Below, piece by piece: positions 7,601 through 13,816 of a DNA stretch of 43,844 nt. Positions within the stretch are counted from its first letter, which is position 1, and every line of letters starts with the position of its first letter. The notes below the pieces were generated by a model. It had not been told where the DNA came from. It searched no databases and saw only the letters and a program-made list of their open reading frames with translations. Origin of the DNA: Jiangella anatolica (lineage in GTDB: Bacteria; Actinomycetota; Actinomycetes; Jiangellales; Jiangellaceae); the NCBI RefSeq assembly GCF_003236295.1, contig NZ_POTW01000057.1, forward strand, positions 1 to 43,844, read 5' to 3'. Position numbers and translations under genes: made by a program.

Positions 7601-8815
7601 GTCACGTTCAGCGTCCCGGTTGCGGCGGCCGACGCCGCCGACGTCCGGGCCACTGGTGTCGAGGCCGGCGCCGGCACCGCGGGCGACGACGGCACGGTCG
7701 AGATCGGCTGGACCGTCCCGGCGGACCTCGCGGCCGGCGGGCACACCGTCGACCTCGTCGTCGAGGCGTCGTCGCTGGCCAGCGCCGCGTTCACCGTCGA
7801 GGAGTCGGACGAGGAGCCGCAGCCGGACCCGGAGCCGGCGGTCACCGTCGACCCGGAGTCGGCCCGGCAGGGCGAGACGGTCACGTTCCACGGCACCGAC
7901 TTCGGCGCCGAGGAGGACGTCGAGGCGACCATCGTCGTCGACGCCGCGTCCGAGGAGCTCACGTTCGAGAACGACCACGGCCAGGCCGTCACGGTCCGGC
8001 CGGCGGACGGTAACCCGCTGGTCCAGCGCGACGGCAAGCTCCTGGTCGTCGACGGCGGCGAGCTGGAGGTCACGCTGACCGGGCTGGCGCCGACCAGCGA
8101 GGAGAACACGCCGGACGCCCCGGCCGGGTTCTACCTGCTGACGGCGATCGACAACGGCCCCGGTGAGGTCGCGACGCCGGCGATCGGCGGCGCCGACACG
8201 ACCGGCGAGTCCGGCACGTCGCGGTGGATCACGAACTTCCCGTACCCGGGGAGCGAGGACATCGTGGTGCCGATCGCCGACGGTGTCGCCGAGACGTCGA
8301 TCGCGCTGGTCGCGGCCGACGAGTACGCCGACTGCGACGCCGGGTGCGTGCTCTACCTGCGCACCGACCACCGCTCGGCGGCCAACCGGGCGTTCGACCT
8401 GCGGGTGCCGCTGGAGTTCGTCAGCGCTTCGGAGCTGGCGGAGGCGGCGCAGGCCGAGCCGGTCACCGTCACCGGGACGACCGACGCCGACGGCGCGGTG
8501 ACGCTGGAGTGGACCGTCCCGGCCGACTCGCCGGTCGGAGCGGCGACCGTCACGCTGACCGGTGCCGACTCCGAGCGGACCGCGTCGGCGCCGTTCAACG
8601 TCGTCGCCGCCGCACCCGGCGGCGACGACGGCGGCTCCGGCGAGGACGGCGGCGACGCCGGCGGTTCGGCGGACGGGACGGACGGCGGCGCCGAGGACGG
8701 TGACGGCGACCTGCCCGACACCGGCACGGACCCGCTGGTCATCCTCGTCGCCGGGCTGATGCTGCTCGCCGGTGGCATCGCGGTCGCGCTCTACGATCGC
8801 CGCCGTCGCGCCTGA
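1613..8815 (+). CDS. Giant LPXTG-anchored HtaA-domain heme-acquisition protein
   Basis: A 2400-aa exported protein; the GTG start overlaps the previous stop. Signal peptide 1-33 (ASA|E). Order: HtaA-1 (42-210), block A1 (218-387), divergent HtaA-2 (about 395-650), two Ig-like domains (about 657-845), a beta module (to about 962), block A2 (966-1135), two Cys-containing modules (to about 1381), HtaA-3 (1385-1547), two more modules (to about 1797), a split Ig-like domain enclosing HtaA-4 (1841-2003), a second split Ig-like domain enclosing a Cys module, a Gly/Asp/Glu linker, LPDTG (2367-2371), a membrane span and RRRR. In Corynebacterium HtaA a Tyr/His/Tyr set binds heme; the likely equivalents here are Y54/H110/Y197, Y1398/H1445/Y1531 and Y1855/H1902/Y1988. 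Inferred role: wall-attached capture and relay of heme. No heme ABC transporter or sortase is in view. Confidence 0.88.
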   Translation: MRTTSFRRTVATLLAAALGAGTLVAGAAPVASAEPTDTTGGTLDWGVKASFRNYITGPIAHGSIEVRDPATRNADGTFRFAGATEGTGTADPDAGTAELSFAGEVYFAGHDMGAGPLLELTVTDPRVTVTSATDGVLVADVVSKSLDSGQLVTYDDVELADLDLTDHPLTFDGDTVSATGVPATLTAAGVPAFANFYAAGTALDPLTFTATLEEQQPIFEPSIEVFAADGSTPAAEAELTYGDTIVVRGSGFDPNGNVAPEGNRPPIPAGVPAGAYVVFGSFAETWRPSAGAPSSARTVGAQKWALAQSALDQVPAQYQDAIRAQWAEIGDDGTFTAELTLAKPTDRTTGEPVEWPANTTLGVYTYAAGGTTNAGQELSVPLTVTEDSDPEPIDVTAATFEWGINLVSQYGSPAGGCSFFVAGVADGTEASYQTQDGDVYLLKRLADGRATAVTAENRCYPVADDKINQRALFTGGTGRIEADGAGTISWTGAFTIYSYGGMVPWYVRDPRLTVDADGHGVITAEVGGFASSMEDPTVKEPLDPEQDVTILELDGVEVVDGALTGTPVYQGVDYFPLNDPADPASGRRETSAIPDEAKAANPNWGSWPTPIVDFHYRTGLSSYWHTSGLSADPNKPPLPVLLDLDGGVPEFVDVYPVTITEQPQWAQAVTGEDATFTVTAESDDALTYQWQRRAPGAADWQNVDGATSATLTLPGVTPADTGTYVRVIITNSTTSLTSEAAGVQVQDAAAPELWSSPLDVTTFEGYKAQFAADIAGWPRPTYQWQTSTDGGATWTDHGEAGIASSYVELTGVTADQDGLLVRAVGGNGRGADVVTEPAELTVLPAPSEPTLAFPEGAEFDPAADYIVLSAVGGGYPVPTSTVTLAVVEADVWAARDDTFDRETDTVTWSEMHSVNFTDGFFDAALYVEKGQLDPAKDYVLATFSTTPGDRSHDAEVAIPLADGEPVFEPSIEVFAADGTTPVAEAELTYGDTIVVRGSGFDPNGNVAPEGNRPPIPAGVPAGAYVVFGSFADTWQPSAGAPSSSRTVGAQKWALAQAALDQVPVQYQDAIRAQWAEIEADGTFTAELTLAKPTDRTTGEPVEWPADTTLGVYTYAAGGTTNADQELSVPLTVTEEPAAPSLTLSASADLDNAGSNTIEVTGSGFAPQRAIEVVQAVRVEGTDPSTWPAAAGSARVMTTAEGEFLVPATLNAVTSRFVPDGGGDVYDCKVVECVLLATDFGTAGDRSQDAWAPIAFDDAERPEPSATLDATEFPAEGGATHLHGSGFIAGDHLLVVQTTARGDVSDPRELPRNPAGTSQLVPGEGDGAWALRLDGIAPTFTAQDGSTVDCREVECTVAVFPSGRADLTQSVFVPITFADDEPAAEGTLDWGVKESFRSYITGPIAHGSIEVRSPAVRNDDGTFRFGEGSGDETALAFGGEVYFSGHDMGAGPLLELTITDPRVSVDGSDGVLVADVVSKSLDSGELVTYDDVEFATLDFTDHPVMVTDGVVAASGVPAALTAEGAGAFAGFYAAGTALDAVTFTVPIDDDAEPPAPSVTVSEVADLDPYADQITVTGSGFAPGDLAGGLRVGIGVVTGDGSVPALDPVETVTFEPVGGLLSFARAALGTFEVTLTTGQVEPGTTLAVYTSPVDAAADPAYTKQTPIAFADVRTPQLTVTPADELAIGTEVRIDGTGFAPNRRISLAFTANAEQDPEYGWPTGWLQHEVVQAGADGTLSRTLVVAGTVTGSGVDCVTTACYLAGFSSAQASDATPVDYRADRSQDVLVPVTFADDPGPQPEPAVTVTPDPVVQGKPVTFTGTGFEPGATVTAVVDRDEAPAGEGSLDWGVKESFRNYITGPIAHGSIEVRDPAVGNDDGTFRFGEGSGDETELAFGGEVYFSGHDMGAGPLLELTIADPRVSVDGSGGVLVADVVSKSLDSGELVTYDDVELAALDFTDHPVTVTDGVVAASDVPAALTADGVAAFADFYPAGTELDPVTFSVPVAAADAADVRATGVEAGAGTAGDDGTVEIGWTVPADLAAGGHTVDLVVEASSLASAAFTVEESDEEPQPDPEPAVTVDPESARQGETVTFHGTDFGAEEDVEATIVVDAASEELTFENDHGQAVTVRPADGNPLVQRDGKLLVVDGGELEVTLTGLAPTSEENTPDAPAGFYLLTAIDNGPGEVATPAIGGADTTGESGTSRWITNFPYPGSEDIVVPIADGVAETSIALVAADEYADCDAGCVLYLRTDHRSAANRAFDLRVPLEFVSASELAEAAQAEPVTVTGTTDADGAVTLEWTVPADSPVGAATVTLTGADSERTASAPFNVVAAAPGGDDGGSGEDGGDAGGSADGTDGGAEDGDGDLPDTGTDPLVILVAGLMLLAGGIAVALYDRRRRA
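1736..2240 (+). repeat. HtaA repeat, copy 1
   Basis: The coding DNA for HtaA-1 is closely similar to copies 3 and 4 over most of its length but carries a short extra segment after the FRFAG motif (about 1855-1905) that the other two lack. Confidence 0.75.
2265..2772 (+). repeat. 508-bp direct repeat, block A copy 1
   Basis: This aligns without gaps to 4509-5016 (constant offset of 2244). The middle part, about 2324-2460, is almost base-identical between the copies. The encoded module begins FEPSIEVFAADG and ends LSVPLTVTE. Confidence 0.85.
4509..5016 (+). repeat. 508-bp direct repeat, block A copy 2
   Basis: Second copy of the block at 2265-2772, in frame. Scattered, mostly silent differences suggest duplication followed by partial homogenisation by gene conversion. 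Confidence 0.85.
5768..6240 (+). repeat. HtaA repeat, copy 3
   Basis: This aligns without gaps to copy 4 at a constant offset of 1371 bases. The proteins differ at few positions, for example SFRSY here against SFRNY in copies 1 and 4. Confidence 0.82.
7139..7611 (+). repeat. HtaA repeat, copy 4
   Basis: Gap-free match to copy 3. This copy sits inside an Ig-like domain whose two halves are encoded at about 7012-7128 and 7627-7803. Confidence 0.82.
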
Positions 8816-8827
8816 CGGCGTCACCTG

Positions 8828-8865
8828 ACGGTCCCGGTCGCTCTCAGCGGAGCGGCCGGGACCGT
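8828..8865. terminator. Bidirectional hairpin terminator
   Basis: Arms ACGGTCCCGG (8828-8837) and CCGGGACCGT (8856-8865) pair perfectly, and five further inner pairs give a stem of about 16 bp around a 6-base loop. The stop codon of the leftward DHA2 exporter lies in the loop. It separates two convergent genes and can serve both; there is no U-run, as is common in actinobacteria. Confidence 0.78.
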
Positions 8866-10283
8866 CGGCGTCCCGGGACCAGGAGGAGCGCCGTCAGTGC
8901 GGCGGCCGCCAGCAGGATCGCGGCGCCGACGGCCAGCGCGGTCGTGTAGCCGTGCACGGCGGCCGCGGCCGGCGACGCCGCGACCACCGTGGCGGTGGCG
9001 GCAGCGGCGACGGTGTTCAGCAGCGCCGTCCCCAGTGCCGCGCCGACCTGCTGCGCGGCGTTGTAGGCGGCCGACGCGGCGCCGACGTCGTGACCGCGCA
9101 TGCCCTCGGTGGCCAGGCTCGCCGTCGGGGACAGCACGCAGCCCAGGCCGAGCCCCGTCAGCACCAGGGCCGGCAGCAGGTACAGCACGAACACGTGCGA
9201 GGTGCCGGCGTCCAGCCGGGTCAGCAGCAGCATGCCGGCGGCGGCCGCGAGCAGGCCGGGCAGGATCAGCGCCGCCGGCCGGACCCGCCCGTGCGACCGC
9301 CCGGCGATCAGCATCGACCCGGCCAGCGCCGCGAGCGCGTTGACGATCAGCGTCAGGCCGGCCCGCACCGGGGAGTACCCGAGCACCGTCTGCGTGTAGA
9401 AGCTCATGAACAGGTAGAACCCGAAGATCGCCACGAACAGCAGCGTCACGGCGACGAACGCGGCGGACCGGCCGCGGTCGCGCAGCACCCGCAGCGGCAG
9501 CAGCGGCGCCGCGGTCCTGGCCTCGACCAGAACGAACGCGGCCAGCAGCGCCAGCCCGCCGGCCAGCAGTGTCCACACCTCCGCCGACTGCCAGCCCAGC
9601 GACTCGGCCCGGGCGAACCCGTACACCAGCGCGGCGAAGCCGGTCAGGCTGAGCAGCGCGCCGCCGACGTCGAGGCGGCCCCGTCCACCGACCGGCCGGT
9701 CGCCTGGCACCAGCCCGCCGCCCGCCGCCGCGAGCAGCGCCACCGGCACGTTCACGTAGAGGCACCAGCGCCAGCCGGCGTACTCCGTCAGCAGTCCGCC
9801 GGCGATCAGCCCCACCGCCGAGCCGGCCGCGCCGACCGCCGCGAACACCCCGAACGCGCGGCCGCGGTCCCGGCCGGTGAACGTCGTCGCCAGCAACGAC
9901 AGCCCGGCCGGGGCGAGCAGCGCGGCGAACACGCCCTGCAGCGCGCGGGCGGCGAACAGCAGCCCCGGTGCTTCTGCGGCGCCGCCCAGCGCGGACGCGG
10001 CGGCGAAGCCGAGCAGCCCGATCAGGAACGCCCGCCGATGCCCGAGCACCCCGCTGACCCGCCCGCCGATCAGCAGCAGCCCGCCGAACGTCAGCGCATA
10101 GGCGGTGATCGCCCAGTGCCGGTCGCCGTCGCCCATCGCCAGCGCCTCCTGCGCCGAGGGCAGCGCGATGTTCACGATCGTGCTGTCCAGGACGACCAGG
10201 AGCTGCGCCGCACTGACCACCGCCAGCGTCCACCATCGTCGATCTACCAGCGTCTTCTCCGTGTCGAGAGTCATGACTTCCAT
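8844..10283 (-). CDS. DHA2-family (14-TM) MFS multidrug exporter
   Basis: A 479-aa polytopic membrane protein of the drug:proton antiporter DHA2 (EmrB/QacA) type. The motif LDSTIVNIALP in the first helix and a following GGRVSGVLGHRRAF stretch (motif A equivalent) are characteristic, and the length and hydrophobic segments fit 14 helices. It should export hydrophobic compounds or drugs using the proton gradient; the substrate cannot be told. ATG at 10283 is used, with a second ATG at 10274. The gene is divergent from the LysE-family gene, and a short inverted repeat just upstream may be an operator, but no regulator gene is adjacent. Its stop codon falls inside the loop of the terminator hairpin. 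Confidence 0.9.
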   Translation of the reverse strand: MEVMTLDTEKTLVDRRWWTLAVVSAAQLLVVLDSTIVNIALPSAQEALAMGDGDRHWAITAYALTFGGLLLIGGRVSGVLGHRRAFLIGLLGFAAASALGGAAEAPGLLFAARALQGVFAALLAPAGLSLLATTFTGRDRGRAFGVFAAVGAAGSAVGLIAGGLLTEYAGWRWCLYVNVPVALLAAAGGGLVPGDRPVGGRGRLDVGGALLSLTGFAALVYGFARAESLGWQSAEVWTLLAGGLALLAAFVLVEARTAAPLLPLRVLRDRGRSAAFVAVTLLFVAIFGFYLFMSFYTQTVLGYSPVRAGLTLIVNALAALAGSMLIAGRSHGRVRPAALILPGLLAAAAGMLLLTRLDAGTSHVFVLYLLPALVLTGLGLGCVLSPTASLATEGMRGHDVGAASAAYNAAQQVGAALGTALLNTVAAAATATVVAASPAAAAVHGYTTALAVGAAILLAAAALTALLLVPGRRRSRPLR

Positions 10284-10292
10284 CGTGTCGTT

Positions 10293-10312
10293 GAAGTCGT
10301 CCCGGAGACTTC
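10293..10312. promoter_or_regulatory. Candidate operator upstream of the exporter
   Basis: GAAGTC and GACTTC are perfect inverted 6-mers with an 8-base spacer, starting 10 bases before the exporter ATG. The same hexamer occurs again within the first codons (a second palindrome, AGTCATGACT, lies near 10270). This would suit a TetR- or MarR-type repressor. The 111-bp gap to the LysE gene holds nothing else clear. Confidence 0.42.
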
Positions 10313-10394
10313 GCGCCGCCGCGCCCCTGGTGGGCGGCGTCGAACCCTCAACCGCCGGTGGAATCGAACCGGACCGCGGCGGGTTGGATCGAGC

Positions 10395-11045
10395 ATGGTG
10401 GACACCGCAGCCCTGCTCGGGATCACGGCCGTCGCGCTCGGCCTCGTGCTCACCCCGGGACCGAACATGATCTACCTGGTGTCGCGATCGGTGACCCAGG
10501 GCCGCCGGGCCGGGCTGATCTCGCTGACCGGCGTCGCGGCGGGCTTCTTCGTCTACCTGCTCGCCGCGGCGGCCGGAATCGCGGCGGTGTTCACGCTGGT
10601 GCCGGCGCTGTACACGGCGCTGAAGATCGCCGGCGCGGCGTACCTGCTGTGGCTGGCGTGGAAGGCGATCCGGCCTGGTGGTGAGTCGGTGTTCGCGCCG
10701 AAGCCGCTGCCGCCGGACCCGCCGCGCCGGCTGTTCACGATGGGCATGGTCACGAACCTGCTCAACCCGAAGATCGCGATCCTCTACGTGTCGCTGCTGC
10801 CGCAGTTCGTCGACCCGGCCCGCGGCAGCGTCGCGGCGCAGAGCGTCGTGCTCGGGCTGACCCAGATCGCCGTCGCGCTGACCGTGAACGGGCTGATCGT
10901 GCTGACCGCCGGCTCGCTGGCGTCGTTCCTCGGCTCGCGGCCGGTGTGGCTGCGGGCGCAGCGCTGGGTGATGGGCTCGGTCCTGGCCGGCCTCGCGGTG
11001 AAGCTGCTCGCCGACCGCTCCAAGCCGGTGGCCGTCGCGACCTGA
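10395..11045 (+). CDS. LysE/RhtB-family amino-acid exporter
   Basis: A 216-aa membrane protein of the LysE superfamily, which exports amino acids or their derivatives. The N-terminal helix followed by LTPGPNMIYLVSRSVTQGRRAG is the family signature, and NLLNPKIAILYVSLLPQF in the middle is the second conserved segment. About six hydrophobic segments are visible and the length is normal. ATG at 10395 opens directly into the first helix, so earlier in-frame starts are unlikely. The gene stands alone, divergent from the DHA2 exporter and convergent with the kinase-fold gene after it. Substrate is unknown; homoserine, threonine or leucine are typical of RhtB members. Confidence 0.88.
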   Translation: MVDTAALLGITAVALGLVLTPGPNMIYLVSRSVTQGRRAGLISLTGVAAGFFVYLLAAAAGIAAVFTLVPALYTALKIAGAAYLLWLAWKAIRPGGESVFAPKPLPPDPPRRLFTMGMVTNLLNPKIAILYVSLLPQFVDPARGSVAAQSVVLGLTQIAVALTVNGLIVLTAGSLASFLGSRPVWLRAQRWVMGSVLAGLAVKLLADRSKPVAVAT

Positions 11046-11060
11046 CGTGCGGCTACGGGG

Positions 11061-11990
11061 TCAGCGGCCGAGCCGCCGGTGGGCGCCGGCAAAGCCGCGG
11101 GCGGCCTCGGCGCGGCAGAACGCGGCCAGCGTCGGCAGCCCTGGTTGCTCCGGCTGCGCGCCGCGCCAGGCCTGAGCTCCGGCGAACGCCAGCAGCAGGT
11201 CCGTCACGACCTCTGGGTCCACGGGCAGTGCCGCGGTCAGCGAGTCGAACGCGGCCGTGTCCATCCAGGTCAGCGCCAGCACGAACGCGTCGCCCCAGGA
11301 CGGGCCGAGGCAGGCCATGCCCCAGTCGACGATCGCCGCGGAGCCGTCGGGCCGGATCAGCAGGTTGTCCTCGCGCACGTCCCAGTGGCACAGCGACTCG
11401 GTGGTGAGCCGCTCCGGCAGCGTCGCGACCCGCCGGTACAGCTCGGCGACCCGGCCGGCCGTCCACGGCGGCAGGACGTGGTCCGGTGCGCCGGCGAGGT
11501 CGGCCCAGCGCTCCCGCCAGCGTTCGGCGACGTCCGGCAGCCGCCGGATCGCCGGAGTGCCGGCCGGCGCCGGGGTCAGCTCGCGGGCCTGCCGCTCGAC
11601 GGTCGCCCGGACGGCGGCCTCGTCGACGCCGTGCGGGTCGGCGAGGTCAGGCGGCCGGCCGTCGACGTCCTCGAGCAGCAGCGCGACCCAGTCGCCGTCG
11701 TCGTAGGCGCCCAGCAGCGCCGGCCGGTACGGCGCCGGCGGCAGCGACCCGAGCACGTCGATCTCCCGGCGGAACAGCACGGGCGTGTCCGGCTGCAGCG
11801 ACGCGCCGACCGCCTTGACGAACACCCGCCGGCCGCCGGCGGTGGTCAGCCGGGTCGCGCAGCCCGGCGACATGCCGCCGGTCTGCTCGTGCGTCGCCAC
11901 GACGGGCGCGCCGAGCGACGCCGACACCCAGTCGCGGACCGCCGCCGGGACGTCGGCGTAGCGGATCCGGACGCCGACCGCGCGTGGCAG
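11061..11990 (-). CDS. Aminoglycoside-phosphotransferase-fold (APH) kinase
   Basis: About 309 aa of the phosphotransferase (APH, choline-kinase-like) fold. A nucleotide-loop segment TGGMSPGCATRL is followed by the catalytic loop CHWDVREDNLLI (catalytic Asp in HWDVREDN) and the metal-binding IVDWGMACLGPSWGDAF. The substrate is unknown; most solitary members are not resistance enzymes. The start is unclear. The family usually begins around RIRYADVPAAVRDW, but the first ATG or GTG is GTG at 11927, which would cut this off. I take a CTG at 11990, which has GAGGA six bases before it, placed just after the upstream DUF2470 stop. CTG at 11996, overlapping that stop, is an alternative. The gene follows DUF2470 in the same direction and is probably co-transcribed. 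Confidence 0.8.
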   Translation of the reverse strand: MPRAVGVRIRYADVPAAVRDWVSASLGAPVVATHEQTGGMSPGCATRLTTAGGRRVFVKAVGASLQPDTPVLFRREIDVLGSLPPAPYRPALLGAYDDGDWVALLLEDVDGRPPDLADPHGVDEAAVRATVERQARELTPAPAGTPAIRRLPDVAERWRERWADLAGAPDHVLPPWTAGRVAELYRRVATLPERLTTESLCHWDVREDNLLIRPDGSAAIVDWGMACLGPSWGDAFVLALTWMDTAAFDSLTAALPVDPEVVTDLLLAFAGAQAWRGAQPEQPGLPTLAAFCRAEAARGFAGAHRRLGR

Positions 11991-11992
11991 CG

Positions 11993-12301
11993 TCAGTCCT
12001 CGGTGCGCGGCTCGACGCCGAGGGCGGCCGCGGCCTCGGTGTAGAGGCGGACGATCTCCTGCCGGATCTCGGGCCGTTCGGTCAGTGGCCGCGAGAACGG
12101 CACCCGGACGGTGCGCTCGGCGCCGCCGACCGTGACGGCGAAGTCGGCGCCGGTGCCGTCGAGGTGCGTCATGCGGGCCGCGGTCGCCTCCGGCGTGTCG
12201 CCGAGGGCACGGACGATGACCAGCGAATCCGCGGCGTGATCGTCGTTCATGTGGCGGCTCACGGCCGCGATGACGTCGGGTCCGAACGGGTTCTGCGTCA
12301 C
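11993..12301 (-). CDS. DUF2470 (HugZ C-terminal-like) protein
   Basis: A protein of about 102 aa consisting of one DUF2470 domain, with the signature HMNDDHAADSLVIVRAL near the N-terminus. This domain forms the C-terminal part of HugZ-type heme-degrading proteins and of several plant and cyanobacterial heme-related proteins; alone it is uncharacterised. No pyridoxamine-oxidase-like half is present. GTG at 12301 or 12304 is the start: a TATTCT -10-like hexamer (12313 to 12308 on this strand) ends only a few bases upstream, which suggests a leaderless mRNA. It is divergent from the methyltransferase, whose start is 17 bases away. A link to heme fits the nearby heme locus but is inferred. Confidence 0.75.
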   Translation of the reverse strand: MTQNPFGPDVIAAVSRHMNDDHAADSLVIVRALGDTPEATAARMTHLDGTGADFAVTVGGAERTVRVPFSRPLTERPEIRQEIVRLYTEAAAALGVEPRTED

Positions 12302-12318
12302 CACGAAAGAATACCGGC

Positions 12319-13812
12319 GTGACGACACCACACCCCGGCCTGTCCGACGCCGACGTCGCCCGCGTGCGCGACGCGCTGGCGGAGGCCGGGTACACCGTCG
12401 ACGGCGTGCGCGACCTGCTCGGACCGCGGGCGTCGGCGGCCCTGGACCGCAACGAGACCACTCCCGGCCGGCTCGCCGTCGCCGGGTCGGACGAGCCCTT
12501 GGCGCTGCTGGCCCGGCTCTGGTCGCTGCAGGCGCCGGTCGAGCGGCGGCTGCTGGAGCGGGTGCTCCCGGTCGAGCCGCTGCTGTCCGGCGGCATCCTG
12601 GAGGCCAGCGCCGACGGCGACACCGTCCGGGCCGCGGTCGACATCCGCCCGTACGCCGACGACGCCGGCGACTGGTGGGTCGTCGCCGACCTGACGCCGG
12701 GCATGGACGGCCAGCGGGCGCCGATCCCGGACGACCACGTCCTCGGTCTCAACGCCGCCTCCAGCACGCTCGCCCAGCTCACCGTCCGCCGTCCGGCCGG
12801 GCGGGCGCTCGACCTCGGCACCGGCTGCGGCGTGCAGTCCCTGCACCTCGCCCGGCACAGCGAGCGGGTCGTCGCGACCGACGTGAACCCGCGGGCGCTG
12901 GCGCTGGCCGCGCTCACCGTCCGGCTCAACGGCCTGGACGTCGACCTGCGCCACGGCAGCCTGTTCGAGCCGGTCGCCGGCGAGACGTTCGACCTGATCG
13001 CCACGAACCCTCCGTTCGTCGTCTCGCCCGGCGGCCATCACGTGTACCGCGACGGCGGCCTGCCCGGCGACGAGATCTCCCGCCGGGTCGTCGTCGACGG
13101 CGCCCGGCACCTGTCCGAGGGCGGGCTGCTGCAGTCGCTGGCGAACTGGACGCACGTGCGCGGCCTGGACTGGCGCGACCGGCTCGGCTCGTGGGTCGAG
13201 GGGACCGGGTGCGACGCCTGGGTGATCCAGCGCGAGGTCGAGGACCCGGCCGAGTACGTGGAGCTGTGGCTGCGCGACTCCGGTGAGGTCGGCGACGCGG
13301 GCTACGCGCAGCGTTACGCCGACTGGCTGCGCTGGTTCGACGAGCAGTCGGTCGAGGGGATCGGGTTCGGCTGGATCGCGTTGCGCCGCACCGGCGCCGC
13401 CGATCCGTCGGTCCGGATCGAGGAGTGGCCGCACGCCGTCGAGCAGCCGCTCGGTCCCGCCGTCGGCGCCTGGTTCGACCGGGTGACGGGTCTGCGGGTC
13501 TCCGACGCGGCGCTGTGGGACGCCCGGCTCGTGCAGGCCGACGACGTCGTGCAGGAGCAGGTCGGCCGGCCCGGCGAGGAGGATCCGGAGCACATCGTGC
13601 TGCGGCAGCGGCGTGGCCTGCTGCGCGCCGTCACTGCCGGGACCGCCGAGGCCGGGTTCGTCGGCGCCTGCGACGGGACGCTGCCGGCGGGCGTGATCGC
13701 CGACGCACTGGCGACGGTGCTGTCGGTGGACGCGGTGAAGCTGCGGGCCGAGCTGCTGCCCCAGATGCGCACGCTGGTCCAGGACGGCTTCCTGGAGCTC
13801 GCCGCGCGGTAG
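12319..13812 (+). CDS. SAM-dependent methyltransferase (NPPF motif, HemK/RsmC-like)
   Basis: A 497-aa class I methyltransferase. The first 165 residues are a helical actinobacterial N-terminal domain. The SAM site follows as LDLGTGCGVQSLHLA, then VVATDVNPRALALA, and the catalytic-type NPPFVV motif, typical of enzymes that methylate planar nitrogens in protein glutamine, RNA or DNA bases. A long C-terminal region (from about residue 330) is seen in actinobacterial homologues and has a winged-helix-like look near the end. It is not a HemK orthologue by length. GTG at 12319 is used; no Shine-Dalgarno is visible, so the mRNA may be leaderless. Substrate unknown. Confidence 0.82.
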   Translation: MTTPHPGLSDADVARVRDALAEAGYTVDGVRDLLGPRASAALDRNETTPGRLAVAGSDEPLALLARLWSLQAPVERRLLERVLPVEPLLSGGILEASADGDTVRAAVDIRPYADDAGDWWVVADLTPGMDGQRAPIPDDHVLGLNAASSTLAQLTVRRPAGRALDLGTGCGVQSLHLARHSERVVATDVNPRALALAALTVRLNGLDVDLRHGSLFEPVAGETFDLIATNPPFVVSPGGHHVYRDGGLPGDEISRRVVVDGARHLSEGGLLQSLANWTHVRGLDWRDRLGSWVEGTGCDAWVIQREVEDPAEYVELWLRDSGEVGDAGYAQRYADWLRWFDEQSVEGIGFGWIALRRTGAADPSVRIEEWPHAVEQPLGPAVGAWFDRVTGLRVSDAALWDARLVQADDVVQEQVGRPGEEDPEHIVLRQRRGLLRAVTAGTAEAGFVGACDGTLPAGVIADALATVLSVDAVKLRAELLPQMRTLVQDGFLELAAR

Positions 13813-13816
13813 CGCC

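Noticed and set aside
1217-8824. A 2535-codon open frame on the minus strand opposite the HtaA protein
   Set aside because: It is the antisense shadow of the real gene in GC-rich DNA: Arg/Val/Gly-rich composition, no domains, and it runs unbroken over several unrelated modules. The plus-strand frame has a signal peptide, HtaA motifs and LPDTG.
11061-11990. Aminoglycoside resistance gene
   Set aside because: The kinase fold and motifs are those of the wide APH superfamily; nothing points to an aminoglycoside substrate and no resistance context is present.
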